A stretch of 60,000 nt of DNA from Bugula neritina (lineage: Eukaryota; Bryozoa; Gymnolaemata; Cheilostomatida; Bugulidae). The position numbers and the translations under genes were made by a program. Shown here piece after piece: positions 1-11,710 of this stretch. Position 1 is the first letter of the stretch. Each line of letters starts with the position of its first letter. Below the pieces are notes generated by a model. The model worked only from the letters and a program-made list of their open reading frames with translations. It did no database searches and had not been told where the DNA came from. The stretch lies in the NCBI GenBank assembly GCA_964035545.1, contig OZ037767.1:4403680-4463679 (forward strand), given 5' to 3'.

Positions 1-621
1 TAGTTCTGTGATGCATTACATACAACATACAAATGTTGGAATAGTATCTGTATTGCAGTGTGATTATAAGTATAAGTATTACTAATATTTATATTAATAA
101 TGATAAATATAATAATAATACTAATACTAATAGTAATAGTAATACTACTAATACTACTAGTAGTAGCATTCATATTCAATTCGATACTGATGCTTATTGT
201 TATAGTGATGGCTGTACTCATAATAGATAATAATGGTTTTAGCTTTAGTACGCTATACTCAATTTGTTTATAATTATTGTAATATAATTTGACCAGTTTC
301 TGTTTAACTTTATAGTAATTTTTTGATAACTTAAAAAGTTTAATCTTTGACAGTTAGAACAAAAGTAACATCATCTCTGTCACTTTATGTTATAGTAAAA
401 ACAAAATGTACAAACCAATTTTTCTCTATCATTAATAATCAATAAGCTAGTATTTTTAGTGTGGAGCTACTGTAGCACATAGCTTGCCTCAGTCTAATAT
501 AGCACTTCTAGTATAGCACCTCTTGTGACATAGTTGATTTTTTATATTTCCTGAATTAATGACTGTTTGAAATATAGTGCTTACCAAATTTTTATTTGTA
601 TAATTTTAGATTTCAAAACTG
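1..621. other. AT-rich region upstream of heparanase
   Basis: No open coding stretch is seen. It holds a TAA/TAG/TAC trinucleotide-like tract at about 95-166 and then AT-rich sequence. An acceptor-like AG at 608-609, after a T-rich stretch, lies 12 nt before the heparanase ATG, so the true 5' end of the mRNA may be further upstream or may be supplied in trans. Confidence 0.5.
95..166. repeat. imperfect TAA/TAC/TAG microsatellite
   Basis: Short tract built from ATA, ACT and AGT trinucleotides. The same kind of simple sequence reappears on a much larger scale near 30.3-31.1 kb and around 32 kb. Confidence 0.6.
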
Positions 622-2896
622 ATGATGACTGCGGCAAGTAATGTTGTGTTCTCTTTAGTCTTAATCCTGCCACTTATAGCAGACAGTACAGCAGTACCTA
701 CACTAAACTATACAATTGAAATAAATAGAGAAAGATATTTGCATGAGGCTCGAAAGGATTTTCTTAGCATTGCACTTGATTGCTCTCTAATAAATTCTGA
801 GTGGCAAACCTTTAACCCACTAAATAAAAATGTAATAGTGATGGCTAAAGCACTATCTCCAGCTATCTTGCGTCTTGGGGGAACGGCCTGTGACTATGTA
901 ATTTTCAATAACACTAACAATCAGCGTTCTTTGTATCATTTGAACACAATGTTGAAGAATGAAAGTTTAAAATCAATTCTTCATGCGAAAGACTGGGACA
1001 AACTAGTAGCTCTTTCTCGAATGGCTAATTTGACTTTACTGTTTGATGCTAATGTAATGTTACGTGATCCTCAAGGAAACTGGGATCCAACAAATTTCAT
1101 TAGCTTTTTAAAACACAATGAATACTATAATGTGTCAAACTTGATGTTTGAGCTTGGCAATGAGCCAAACAACTACCCAGTACATTTTAATTTAACCATC
1201 TCTGCATCTCAGCTAGCTGCCGATTTTAAAACTCTGCGTGATGTCATTAGTCAGCACAGTTTTTTTAAAAAGAGCTTGATAGTGGGGGCAGATGTTGGCA
1301 ACCCATACATACGAAATGGTAAGTAGGCTAGATATGATAGTTGTTAAATTGCAGTGTGTAATAGCACACATATATGACAAAGTGGTTCATTAAAGCCAAG
1401 TATGTTTGTTGAAACCTCATCACTCTTGAACATGTTGCAACAAGTTTTTTAATTTTAAATAGTTTGAGACATCGGCAATCTGTTGTGACAGCATTTGTTT
1501 TATTGACTTAGAACTACAGCTGGACCCAGCCACATATATACACGATTTCTTTGAAGATGCTCACTCTACTATTGATGCCCTCACGTGGCATCAATATTAT
1601 CTCAAAGGCAGCACTGCAAAAGTTGCCGATTTTATCAATGCCACTGTTATGGAAACATTTAGAAAGCAGGTACAATTTCTATAAGTGTGTTTCATAATAA
1701 AGCTAAAACAATAGAATATTGATATTTAAGATTGATTTACATCTTATCAACTGTGTTACTTTTACATTAATTACAGTTTTATCTTTGTAACTTCAGGTCA
1801 TCATTGTGAGTAAGATCATTCAAGATGTCTTGGGTGCCAATCAAACATTTCCTGTATGGATGGGCGAGACTTCTTCTGCGTACGACAGCGGCGCTAAGAA
1901 CATTTCAAATCGTTATGTTGCCGGGTTTCTCTGGATGGACAAACTCGGTATATCTGCACAATACGGGTAAACATCCCCCTTTGAAAAATAAAATTGTTGA
2001 GTAGAGCTCATATCAATATGTTATGTATATTTCTTGGTTTCGTTTTTATTGTAAAGACAACTCCCAATGTATAACTTTTCACATAATTTCCAGGTATGAC
2101 ATTGTGATTCGGCAAACACTTTATGGTGGCGCATACTCTTTGATTGACGAGAATATGCAACCACTTCCTGATTTCTGGCTTTCCTACCTTTTTAAGAAGT
2201 TAGTTGGCCGAAGATCGCTTGAGGTATCCGTTACCCAAAACCCGGGAAGTATCAGAGTATATGCCAGCTGTTCCAGGTAGTGTCTCTCTCCCCCATGAGT
2301 GTGTATTATGACTAATTCTTGGGAGTTGTGGTAAACTGCAGAAAATTTGCCAACAGAATTTTTAAGATCATGAAACTACTTACACAATCAAAATCAAAAC
2401 TATTCTCATCCAATTACTAGCTTTAATTTATGTTAATCAAGCATGTTTTTGAGGTTTATCTAAAAACCTTCAATACTAGGGCTTTCGGAGGTTATAAATA
2501 CAAAAAATATTTTTGTATTGTTTAACTACAGTTTTTGGCTGTTATATGTAAAGTTGTAATTGCAAATATTAGTTTTACATTGAAACCTTGTCATTTGATA
2601 GAATTGAAGAAGGAGTCAAACCAGGTGCGGTTACTATCTACGCTATGAATCTGGACCCTACATCATCTGCTAGACTACAAGTTGCATTCAATTCTACTGG
2701 CACCATATACTTGCTGGAACCCACAGACGGCACCCTTACTTCACCCTATGTTGATATTAACTCACAGACTATGAAGTTGACAAATGATAGTAAAATCCCC
2801 CCAATACCTCTCAAATCTCAGAATTATTTTGAACTGAAGCCTCTAACATTTGGATTTTTTGTTCTGAATGAAGCCAAAGCTGTTGCTTGTATATAG
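622..2896 (+). CDS. HPSE: heparanase (GH79 endo-beta-glucuronidase)
   Basis: Five exons join in frame: 622-1318, 1512-1669, 1797-1966, 2094-2276, 2602-2896, giving 500 residues (human heparanase 543). All introns are GT..AG and short (127-325 nt). Known role of the family: hydrolysis of internal glucuronosyl linkages in heparan sulfate, in matrix and lysosomes. Visible evidence: a hydrophobic signal peptide (residues 1-25), the early strand motif LRLGGT (83-88), the proton-donor motif ELGNEPN with Glu181, the nucleophile motif MGETSSAY with Glu309, [15 protein letters not shown] in the barrel, and a C-terminal beta domain ending NEAKAVACI, very like the human end. Several Asn-X-Ser/Thr sites fit secretion. 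The first of two adjacent ATG codons was taken as start. The segment matching the human excised linker (about residues 97-135) is some 37 residues shorter. HPSE2-like identity is less likely because both catalytic Glu are kept. Confidence 0.95.
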
Positions 2897-3164
2897 CTAC
2901 AACTTTTCACTTAAATTTCAAAAAAAAGTAAGTCAAATGCCCGTTAGTGCAATCATTTGAACACGTTGAGTTACTACATAGAATAATTTCTGTTGAATTT
3001 TTAAAATATTTTAGCAAATCATGGAGATTTTAGACAAATGTTGTTTAAAGAAATATTTTAATTAGTTTAACCAACTAATATCAAAGCCATGTTATATTAA
3101 CAATCTAAGATGTGATTAAAATGTTAAAAAATTTTAGTTTTTTTCTGAAATTAAATTGGAACAA

Positions 3165-3170
3165 AATAAA
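3165..3170 (+). terminator. candidate poly(A) signal of heparanase
   Basis: AATAAA 269 nt after the stop codon. A second AATAAA lies at 3476-3481. The sequence alone does not say which is used. Confidence 0.4.
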
Positions 3171-3820
3171 TTTAGTAGTTATACTATATTTTATATTTAA
3201 TACAAATTTTAGTAGTTATAATATTATATTTTATATTTAATACAATTTATGTTTTCTACACAAAACACTGTTTTGATGATAAGATAGTTGATTTATTCTT
3301 TGTTCATTTATCTATTAAACATTTTGTAAAGGTTATTGGGAATTTTCCCCTCATTAATTTATTCACTGCTTTGCATAGCCATAATGATATATCTAAATTT
3401 TTTTCACGAGTTTCTTACATTTTTAGGCTTTGTAATTACTAATAAGTTGTCTTCTCTCGTGAAATATTGAGTCAAAATAAAACATGAGATTTGAAATACT
3501 GTAATGTATTATTGCAATATATTAGATTCATATAATTTATCACTCTAGCAACTTAAATCTTGAATGTAAAAATATTTTGACTTTATTATATAATATAGAC
3601 AAATGTAATATAATAGCTATAGAGCCATATATAGATATAGTACCATCATACAGTGTATATTATGTAAGCAAAGTTACTAAAAAATATAATATTTACTTCA
3701 CAAGTTCCATTATATAGAAAAAAATTGTAAGATAATAATTTCACTTGCTAGAATGATAAATGCTATATAATTGCTGAATCTGCTGATTATAAAAACCGTA
3801 ATCATGCCTTGACTTTACAT

Positions 3821-3826
3821 TTTATT
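3821..3826 (-). terminator. candidate poly(A) signal of the LDLa four-TM gene
   Basis: AATAAA on the minus strand, about 300 nt past the stop codon at 4128-4130. Confidence 0.4.
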
Positions 3827-4127
3827 ACACAAATAGTATGTTTTGTTTAACCATGGATAGCAGGTAAACAAAATAATACATATATCAAGCTAAATACATG
3901 TAAATGCATAAACGGAACAAGTCTATAAATTCAATGATTCAAATAAAAAGTTATGTCTGAACTTACAAACCAAATATTATACTAAGCTTATGAAAATGGC
4001 TAACTTAATTTTAAATGTGTACCTTATGTATCTCTGTGTATAAATTAAATGTAAATTAGCATAGCATAATCTGACTGTGTACTGTAAAAATTTTGCAGGC
4101 GCAAAAGTTTCACCTACTCTAACGTAT

Positions 4128-7100
4128 TTAGACCTGCGTACTTCGAGCACTTCTAACAGTACCTCTGTCCATTGTTGCAGCCATAGATGGATGCGAGTAG
4201 GTGTCAATCTTGTCTATCGAATCAACATTATTGTAAGATATATAGGTACCTGACCCAGGGTGTAGGTGATTATGACTGTAATACGTCGTAGGTATTCGTA
4301 TTGGAACAGGTAGCGTGTGAACATCGTAAGATCTTACTGATCTTTGGGGTGTAACTATTTGGTCGGGAGTTGCTACCCCATTGTCTGTTGAATCGTTACT
4401 AATTCTACCGAGCAGACGTTCATCTACAGTCAGTTGGTCGTCTGAATACATAGTCTGCTTATACTCATCGGGGTAAGAAATGGCGCCGTGCGTATGACAC
4501 GATGAATTTTTTAATATTTGTGCAGCTATTATTGAAAGAATCATAGCTAATCCAAAGAAGCCACAGTTATAAAAGGTCAGTTGAGTTGATATTCGAATGC
4601 TAGCGAGTCCACCCGTTACTTGAACAGTTTCAATGGCCACCTGCTCGTACATATTCGAACTAGTTGGATTTTCAAGAACTGCATTCAAAGCATCAACGTA
4701 CTTGACCCAATAGATGCCGGTAAGCAAGGTCTGTATGATACAAGTGGCGTATATAAAAGCTAGAACTATGAAAGTGGCTCTCATTGGCTTGCATTTTCTA
4801 TTCAGTTTACCAAAACAAAGTAACAGAATTATCGAGAGTAGACTAAGCACTCCAGCTACACCAATGGCCACCAGAATCACTAGTTTAGTTGATGAATACT
4901 CAAACTTCTTAGCGAACTCTTGCTGGGTCTTATCCGGGAAATTCAAGTCCAACATCGTCTGGTTGAGAGATGTGAAGGTGAAAGATTGTTTGAAGCATTT
5001 ACCGTGCTTGTCATACTTTAGGCTCAGTAGGGCAGGGTTCAAAGGTAGAGGTTTTGGGTCAAAGTCACATTCAGTTTCATCAGAAAAATCTTTGCATTGA
5101 AAGTTTGCATATTCTTTCTTCTCACATCTAAATAAAGCATATATCATTATTTATCTGTATAAAATTATTACTCATCATGATTTGATAGAATTATTGTACA
5201 CAAGTTGGTTTATTCAATATCTATAGAGCCATTCTTTTTCTGAAACTTCTGCATGTCTTGGAGTTTTAAACGTGTGTAATAAATCAAATTTATACTGTTT
5301 GGACATGTACAATTGGAAGTATGACTAAACAACAACTGATTTACAGTTCAATAATGTCTCCACACAATCTAGTTGCTATAGTAATCTATTTTAACAAACA
5401 TATAATACTATCTTATATAACTATGTTTCTCAAATGCTTACACATAGGTAGACTCTATCAGTTGACCATCATTGCATTTTGAGTAGAACTCAGATGCTGG
5501 ATCAGGACAGTCATATTCATCCGAGAGATCAAAGCAGTCAGCTTTCGCATCACATCTTTCTCCGATGACACAAGATCCATCACCACATCTAAGATAATTT
5601 AAATAATTTTTGTAATATTTTTATCATATGTCTCAGCACTATAATCAAATGTCCATAACCATATATCTCACAGTTTTTCAATACTACAACCGTATTCTTT
5701 CAATGCTATTATTATACATCCCATAATTTTTCAGATGATGAAATTGATATCTAGTAAAAAATCAAACTTCCTTTCACAACCATAATTTATTTTATTAAAT
5801 ACAAACACGTCAATACCATGAGCAGATATACAGTATTTGGAAAAGCGAGAGAGTATATCAGTTTCCAACCTGAGAAAGCCAGCTCTACCACAGCAGTTCT
5901 GCTCGTCCTCATACATGCCACAGTCATTGATGCCGTTGCACACTCTGGCTTTAGGGATGCATATAGGCTTGTTGGCACTGCACTGTATCATACCTGGACC
6001 ACAGGGCTGTTCTGGCTGGGGGCAGTTCAACTCATCGTGGCCAGTGGGACAGTCAATTGTACCATCACATTGCTACAACAGATTGTATGTCACATTAAAC
6101 TACAACATTGTATATCGCATTGTTACACTATCATACAATCACATTACTGATACATATTGTATGTTACATTGTAACAATATCATATAATCACATTGCTACA
6201 ACATTATATATCACCTTGTTACAACATTGTACATTACATTGTTACAATATTAGATGCTACATTGTTACAACACTGCATTAGATGTTATGCAGATTGCAAT
6301 ATGAAATTGCATAGCTGGATGTGACCCTAAATTGCTGCATTATACTTATAGACCTGCAATCACGTGTGAAGAGCTGTTGGATGCCAATAATTAATGTAGA
6401 CTTGTTTCAGCTTAGGTTTACAATTTTTATTTTTGGTTACTTTGCTTCAAAGTTAGGACAATTTTTCATGCTAAACACTTGGTTAGAACAGGGGCTACTC
6501 AAAAAGCTGTAACTTATCACCTATAACTCAGTTATCTCAGACTGGCCGTGCATAGTGCAGGCAAGTAGTGGGAATATGAATTCAATGCTAGCAATTCTAC
6601 ATTTAAAAGAAGCTGAAAATACTGCCAATGTATGCAAACAACACTTGCCGCAATCTTTGACAAAAAATCATAAAGTTTTGTATAATTATTCACAGCTACA
6701 ATTATCTGTGACAGGTTAATTAGACAAAAAGTAAAACATACAACTTAGAACTAACTCTGTTATTGGTGATGTATCTTAAACATACAATAGAAAATTAATT
6801 ATTATGTCTACATGTATATTCAGCGTATTTAATATGCTTTCTTTGGCATGTTCAAGCTATTAGTATTCAGCCATCAAATAAAATAATCATACAGCTTATA
6901 GTACTGACAGCTTGAGTGTCAAAATAATTGGGGATGACTGAACATTTAAATTGTTACAAGCCATTTATGTTGGAATGTAGATCAATAATGACTGCAAGTA
7001 CAATGAAAGACATCTTAATTTGCTCTTTTCTGGTGATATTACTACAACAGCTATTACCAATAGTGCAGGAGAAGATAATTACTAAGGTTAACAATATTGC

Positions 7101-10100
7101 TCAACTTTCATGCATTGAGTTTTCATTACAGAAACTGGAATTTGTTCTCCTCAAAGTAAGTTCATGACTAGCTTTACTGTGCAAAGCTCATAATAGTACT
7201 TATAATAATCAAATGAAAATAAACAATTTAAAATACTCTATATTATAGTTTTTATCACTATCAGGAGAATATGGTAGATTATTAATAATTTACTACATGT
7301 GCACACATCTTCTATATACTTTCAGTAAAATTATATTTTATGTTACAGCAAGACTGTCATTGTAATTGGAATATTAAAATAAGTTGTTGAACATAAAGCA
7401 ACAGATATGCTGTATGTTATAGTTGATCTATCAGCTGAATGACTATTTTTAAAGTTAATATGAGCAAAATGAAAAACATTGGGTTGAAGCTAGTGCAATG
7501 GCTGAATGTATATTATGCAAGTTGTTAATAAAAGAATGGACATAAATTCTTCCACCATGCTACTAAGCCATGAAACATCAACCAAACCAACCAATGAGAA
7601 TGAGTAAATTCTACTAACCTGGGCAGCCTTTATGCATCCATTTATTGGTTTCCTGTAGGAGAGGGCCCTCGGAGACTTAGGCTCAGATCCTCGGAGAGTT
7701 CTCATGGCCACTATGGGGCATTGGTATTGTGCATAGGACGCCTTGCACACTGGCGCTACCCACGGTGTCTTGAACAGAGCTATCTTTGGACCTTGTACCG
7801 GTATTTTGCAATGAGACAAGAGGCCATATCTACAAGGTAGTAGAATTAAACAGTAAACATATTAGGAGTTGTCTGTACAACAATGTAACTTAAAAAGCAA
7901 TGAAACTGGTTGAGCTGTAGTTAGGTCATTGCTTTCTAGAGGTATTATAGCATTGACCTTTGGCAAAGGCAGCTTTCTTATTTCCTAAATTTACTGGAGC
8001 AGGAAACAGCCAGAATGCAATGAAACAGGTCACCTGCAGTGGCAATTCACTAATTAATACTCTTAACGGTAGTTATATAATTACAGCTTTAGGCTACAGA
8101 CAGCAAACAACAATGGTGAAAATTCCATCTATTCTGTTTGCTGTTGCAGCAGACAGTACCCTGGCAGACAACCTGTCTAGGCATGGTCATTGAGTTCATG
8201 ACTCATCTCCTGGGAGTCTGTCCAGTTACTACTCTGTCTTCATGTATTCATAAGTTATAAAGACAATGGCAACAAAGTTGTGTGAATTGTTTTTATAAAC
8301 AACAATAAATTTAGTTTACTTTTTTATAAATAATATATGTCTTCTAATTTTTATGCAGATTATAAAATCTAAATAAATTCAACTTTTTTTAGCAATATAT
8401 TCTTATTTTTGACGCTTTTACAATAAATATTTTTTGTAAAATGCATATAATGAATTATAAGTACCTGGAAGTCATAAATCTAACATCTTCTCCGCCATTG
8501 TCAATGTACTTGTACAAAGTGCCGTCATCATTGGGTATAGTCTTGTTGAACATAACATAGTCCAAGTGTTTAGAGCCAAGACGAGGGTACTTGAGATCTA
8601 AGGTGGCATAGGGGTTGGTAGAGATCCCTGCCCAGTTATCCAGCCACAAAGATAAACCTCCCATGGCAACACCAGCCAACTGAAATAAAATATTTTTAGA
8701 CATTAATGACTTTCATCATTTTACTTAAGACAGCAGTGTAATGGCCAATAAATATAAAAGAAAAATACTGTTGGCATTATTTCAAAAGGTAAGCTAATGT
8801 TTTTGGCAAAGCTCATAATGAAAATGTCACTTTTTTTCTTGCGTTGTTTGCAAACCAAATAAATCTCACTCAAAATTTCTGACTTCTCAAAAAAGATGGC
8901 ACCATTTATTCAATCAATTGCCTACTTTTTATGTCAGCAGCCAGCCTTCGGAGACAAACTCTGCTGCCATAGAAACTAAACTTCAAACAAAAAAACTTAA
9001 AATGATAAGAGGCCTGGGCAGACAAAAACTTAGTGAATTTTTTATTTAGGAGTTATCCTTACAATGTTGATACTATGCACCTGTGAACCATTCCTCACAG
9101 CTCTTCTCAATAGTGACAGAAATAATGATTATCTTATCTAATCTGTTGGGATTAGGACTTACGGTTGTGAAGAGAAGTAGTACTACAATAGTACATATCT
9201 TGCTGCAGCAGTATCTACCATGGTGGTAGTAACAGTTGCTATAGCGACCAGACGACAGTCCGGTTTCTTTGAGACCCACAGGTGAGGGTATGGAGGTAGA
9301 GTGACTGGAGTCGTAGTCCATCCTACCTGAGGCCAGTGACATTGCTCTGAGAAGGGCAGGTGATGGCCCAGCTAGTCTCTTAGGTAGTCTGTAGTCTAAA
9401 TAATATATTGGAGAATAAATTAATTACCATAGAGTATAGACATAACATTATGCATGCAGTTGTTTACAACATTGTTTTGACATGATTTACACATGCATCT
9501 TGCTTGTGATTTAAAATCCTCAACTGATTTCTTTGTTACAAACAATTATTGAATAGATAATAAAGTTGTACTGCACTTGACATGTTTTTAATAAATAAAA
9601 ATAGGCATTTAGCATGCAAATTTTACATCCTAAACTGGTTAGTCTATATCAATTCAGTGTTTCGGAATTAGTCAATGCCAACATTAGGTTGACATCAAAA
9701 TCCTGATAAATCTAAATTCTATGGTTTTTAAAATCAATTTTTGCTAGTAATAAGTACTTAGCTTCATTATAGTTATTGCAATGTAGTAAAATTTAGTAGT
9801 TTTAAACTAATAATGTTAATAGGCTATAGGATGACTTTAACAATGTATTAATTAACTCTAGACCAATTGGTTGCATTCAAACTGCTATAAAAATACACTC
9901 CAGGAAGCAAAAACTCTTTAACTCAATTTATTTTTATTCATAGAGACAGTAAAACTGAGAAATTGATCTCCATGCCAGGACCCCCTGTATCACGTCAACA
10001 AGAAATTTGATTCAAAACTCAATGCGGTGAATAAGATGAACAATTTATTTAGTCTCAGGTTTCAAACCTGATAGCACTTTGAGATGTGGTTATTGTCGCC

Positions 10101-11706
10101 TAAAATTTAACAAGTATATATGTTACAGGCTAACATGAAAACTGCTAGGAAGACATGTTAATTAAGTGTTATTTTAAACTTTACTCCCGTCTATTTAAAG
10201 AGCACTTCTGGTGTGTGAGCAATAGAAGTGTTTTAGGGCTTATTTCTAGCCTTTTAGTTTGTTTCAATAGAATACAAGTTCTTTTCTCCACGCTCTAAAA
10301 AACTGCTTTAGCCACTGATAGTTGGTGCTAGGAACTAATATAAATTATCTCAAAGTTATAGGGACAAATTTATTCAAATATATTGACAATAAATTAGGAG
10401 AAATGTACTGAAAACCTTTCAAACTTTATTTAGCAAGAACAACTTAAGTGCAACAGCTAACACATAAGACCCATATATAGCTGACTTTAGTGTATATGCT
10501 ATTAATAAATTATGAAATTATTCTAAGCAATGTTAGACTGGAAGGTTTTTCCCTTAAATTCACTCAACAGAGCAACATAATATTTCCATAGATGTAGATA
10601 TGAGAATCACCTAACCACAACTCCTACATTGATTTAACTACCTACGATCTACTTGACTTCACCTGAGCTTTGAGATTAACACAAATACAGTTCAACTGCA
10701 TAAAACTACGGCAAATATTATTTACTTTTAAGAAGACAATAAAGTGGAGAAAAGCTGGGCTTATGTGGTTAAAGCTTTGGTAAGAAGTCTTGGTCGCCCT
10801 TTGAGCATAGCAAACATACTGGGTCTACTACTTGGTAAGGAGCTCACTGTAATACTTAATCCAACTATTAATTTGTTTATATGCCAGAGCTATTCTTGTA
10901 TACCTCTTCATTCATAATAAACTGCCTTAAGAACTCAGCAACGAGTGGAGCACTTTAGCCTCAGTGAAGTGCCTTGCACTAACTAAGAAATATGCTATAA
11001 ACAAAGCAGGAAAAAGCACGTCCACTGATAAAATACTCTGCTACAAGGACAGCAGGTTTTAGGGCTAGAAAACTTGTAAGGTATTTATTACTGTCTTAGA
11101 ACCATAAAATTACATAACAGTTAATAGCAAATATACTATCTATATTCTATATTTCCCATATCTCTATATTAAAGGTTGACAACTTTGAATCTTGAGATTG
11201 AAAAAGAATTGTGTGCAAAAAATTATTTCCGTCAAAACTTGTCAGACTTAATATTTATCCTCGAAGATGATTTCAAGTGACATAAGATACTGCAGATTAC
11301 CAAGGAGTAATCAGCAGTAATAGTATGACAAGTGATGTGATAGGACCATTTCAAGAGGTACATTTATGGCAAGGTTTGTAAGGAGTGGATGGAGATATGC
11401 ACAAGTGAGTGGATAAAACAGGGAACCCTTGGACATGTGGAGAAGTTACGTGTACTCCTTACTGCTATACAGGTATACATATAAAGGAGATAAAAATAAA
11501 TTCAGAGGGTGTATAGATGCAAGCTTTCAAGTTTCTGTACTAAGTGAATTATAGCAGGTATTTATAACACATGGAGTTATCTGTTCAATTGAACCCTGAA
11601 AACTGAACTAATGAGAAAACTAAATTTCTGCACTGAATGAACGAAGGAGGGCTGCCATTGCTGCCAAGACAAAAGGACGGGAATTGTGCATTGACTTACC
11701 ATCCAT
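4128..11706 (-). CDS. four-transmembrane protein with LDL-receptor class A repeats
   Basis: Coding exons on the minus strand: 11706-11700 (coding part of an 11-nt microexon), 9395-9163, 8679-8465, 7829-7619, 6072-5870, 5588-5442, 5127-4128. Phases agree throughout, giving 671 residues. Predicted order: cytosolic N-terminus; TM1 about 62-88, split by an intron; an extracellular part of about 330 residues with three complete LDLa modules (246-282, 283-317, 317-359; DEQNC, DEYDC and DETEC ends) preceded by a degenerate one ending DELNC at 239; TM2 421-444; a short basic loop; TM3 456-480; an extracellular loop; TM4 525-544; and a cytosolic tail of about 127 residues ending STQV, a class I PDZ ligand. 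LDLa modules usually bind calcium and ligands. The four-TM arrangement recalls tetraspan or claudin-type topology, but I do not recognise the family and assign no function. The donor after 5870 (GTTGGA) is the weakest junction, supported by restoring a complete six-cysteine module. Confidence 0.85.
6064..6262. repeat. imperfect minisatellite overlapping an LDLa-gene splice acceptor
   Basis: Degenerate repeats of about 20 nt (CATTGTTACAA / CATTGCTACAACA variants) start at the acceptor of the exon beginning at 6072. The 17 bases ATCACATTGCTACAACA occur at the real junction and again about 123 nt further into the intron. Confidence 0.65.
6263..7618. other. intron of the LDLa four-TM gene
   Basis: AT-rich intron sequence between exons 7829-7619 and 6072-5870. 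Short open frames here show no recognisable protein features. Confidence 0.6.
9396..11699. other. first coding-region intron of the LDLa four-TM gene
   Basis: The intron runs from the donor after the 11-nt microexon to the acceptor at 9396-9397. It is AT-rich and no further exon was seen. Confidence 0.6.
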
Positions 11707-11710
11707 GGCT
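11700..11710 (-). other. 11-nt microexon carrying the start codon
   Basis: AGCCATGGATG is flanked by a strong acceptor (T-run then CAG, 11711-11713) and a consensus donor GTAAGT (11699-11694). The ATG has a near-ideal context (AGCCATGG), and the leftover G joins the next exon (9395) to make a GAC codon, keeping its frame open. Only 4 nt of leader lie in this exon, so more leader must come from an upstream exon or a spliced leader. Confidence 0.75.

Larger units (their letters stand above)
2897..4127. other. convergent 3' region between two genes
   Basis: AT-rich DNA between the heparanase stop and the LDLa-gene stop. It has candidate poly(A) signals on both strands (+ 3165-3170 and 3476-3481; - 3821-3826). 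No coding potential is seen. Confidence 0.55.

Noticed and set aside
5818-6187. Plus-strand frames across the LDLa exon
   Set aside because: Shadows of the minus-strand LDLa exon, which has conserved cysteines and splice sites.
7960-8193. 77-codon plus-strand frame in an LDLa-gene intron
   Set aside because: No family resemblance and no splice or start context; treated as intron sequence.
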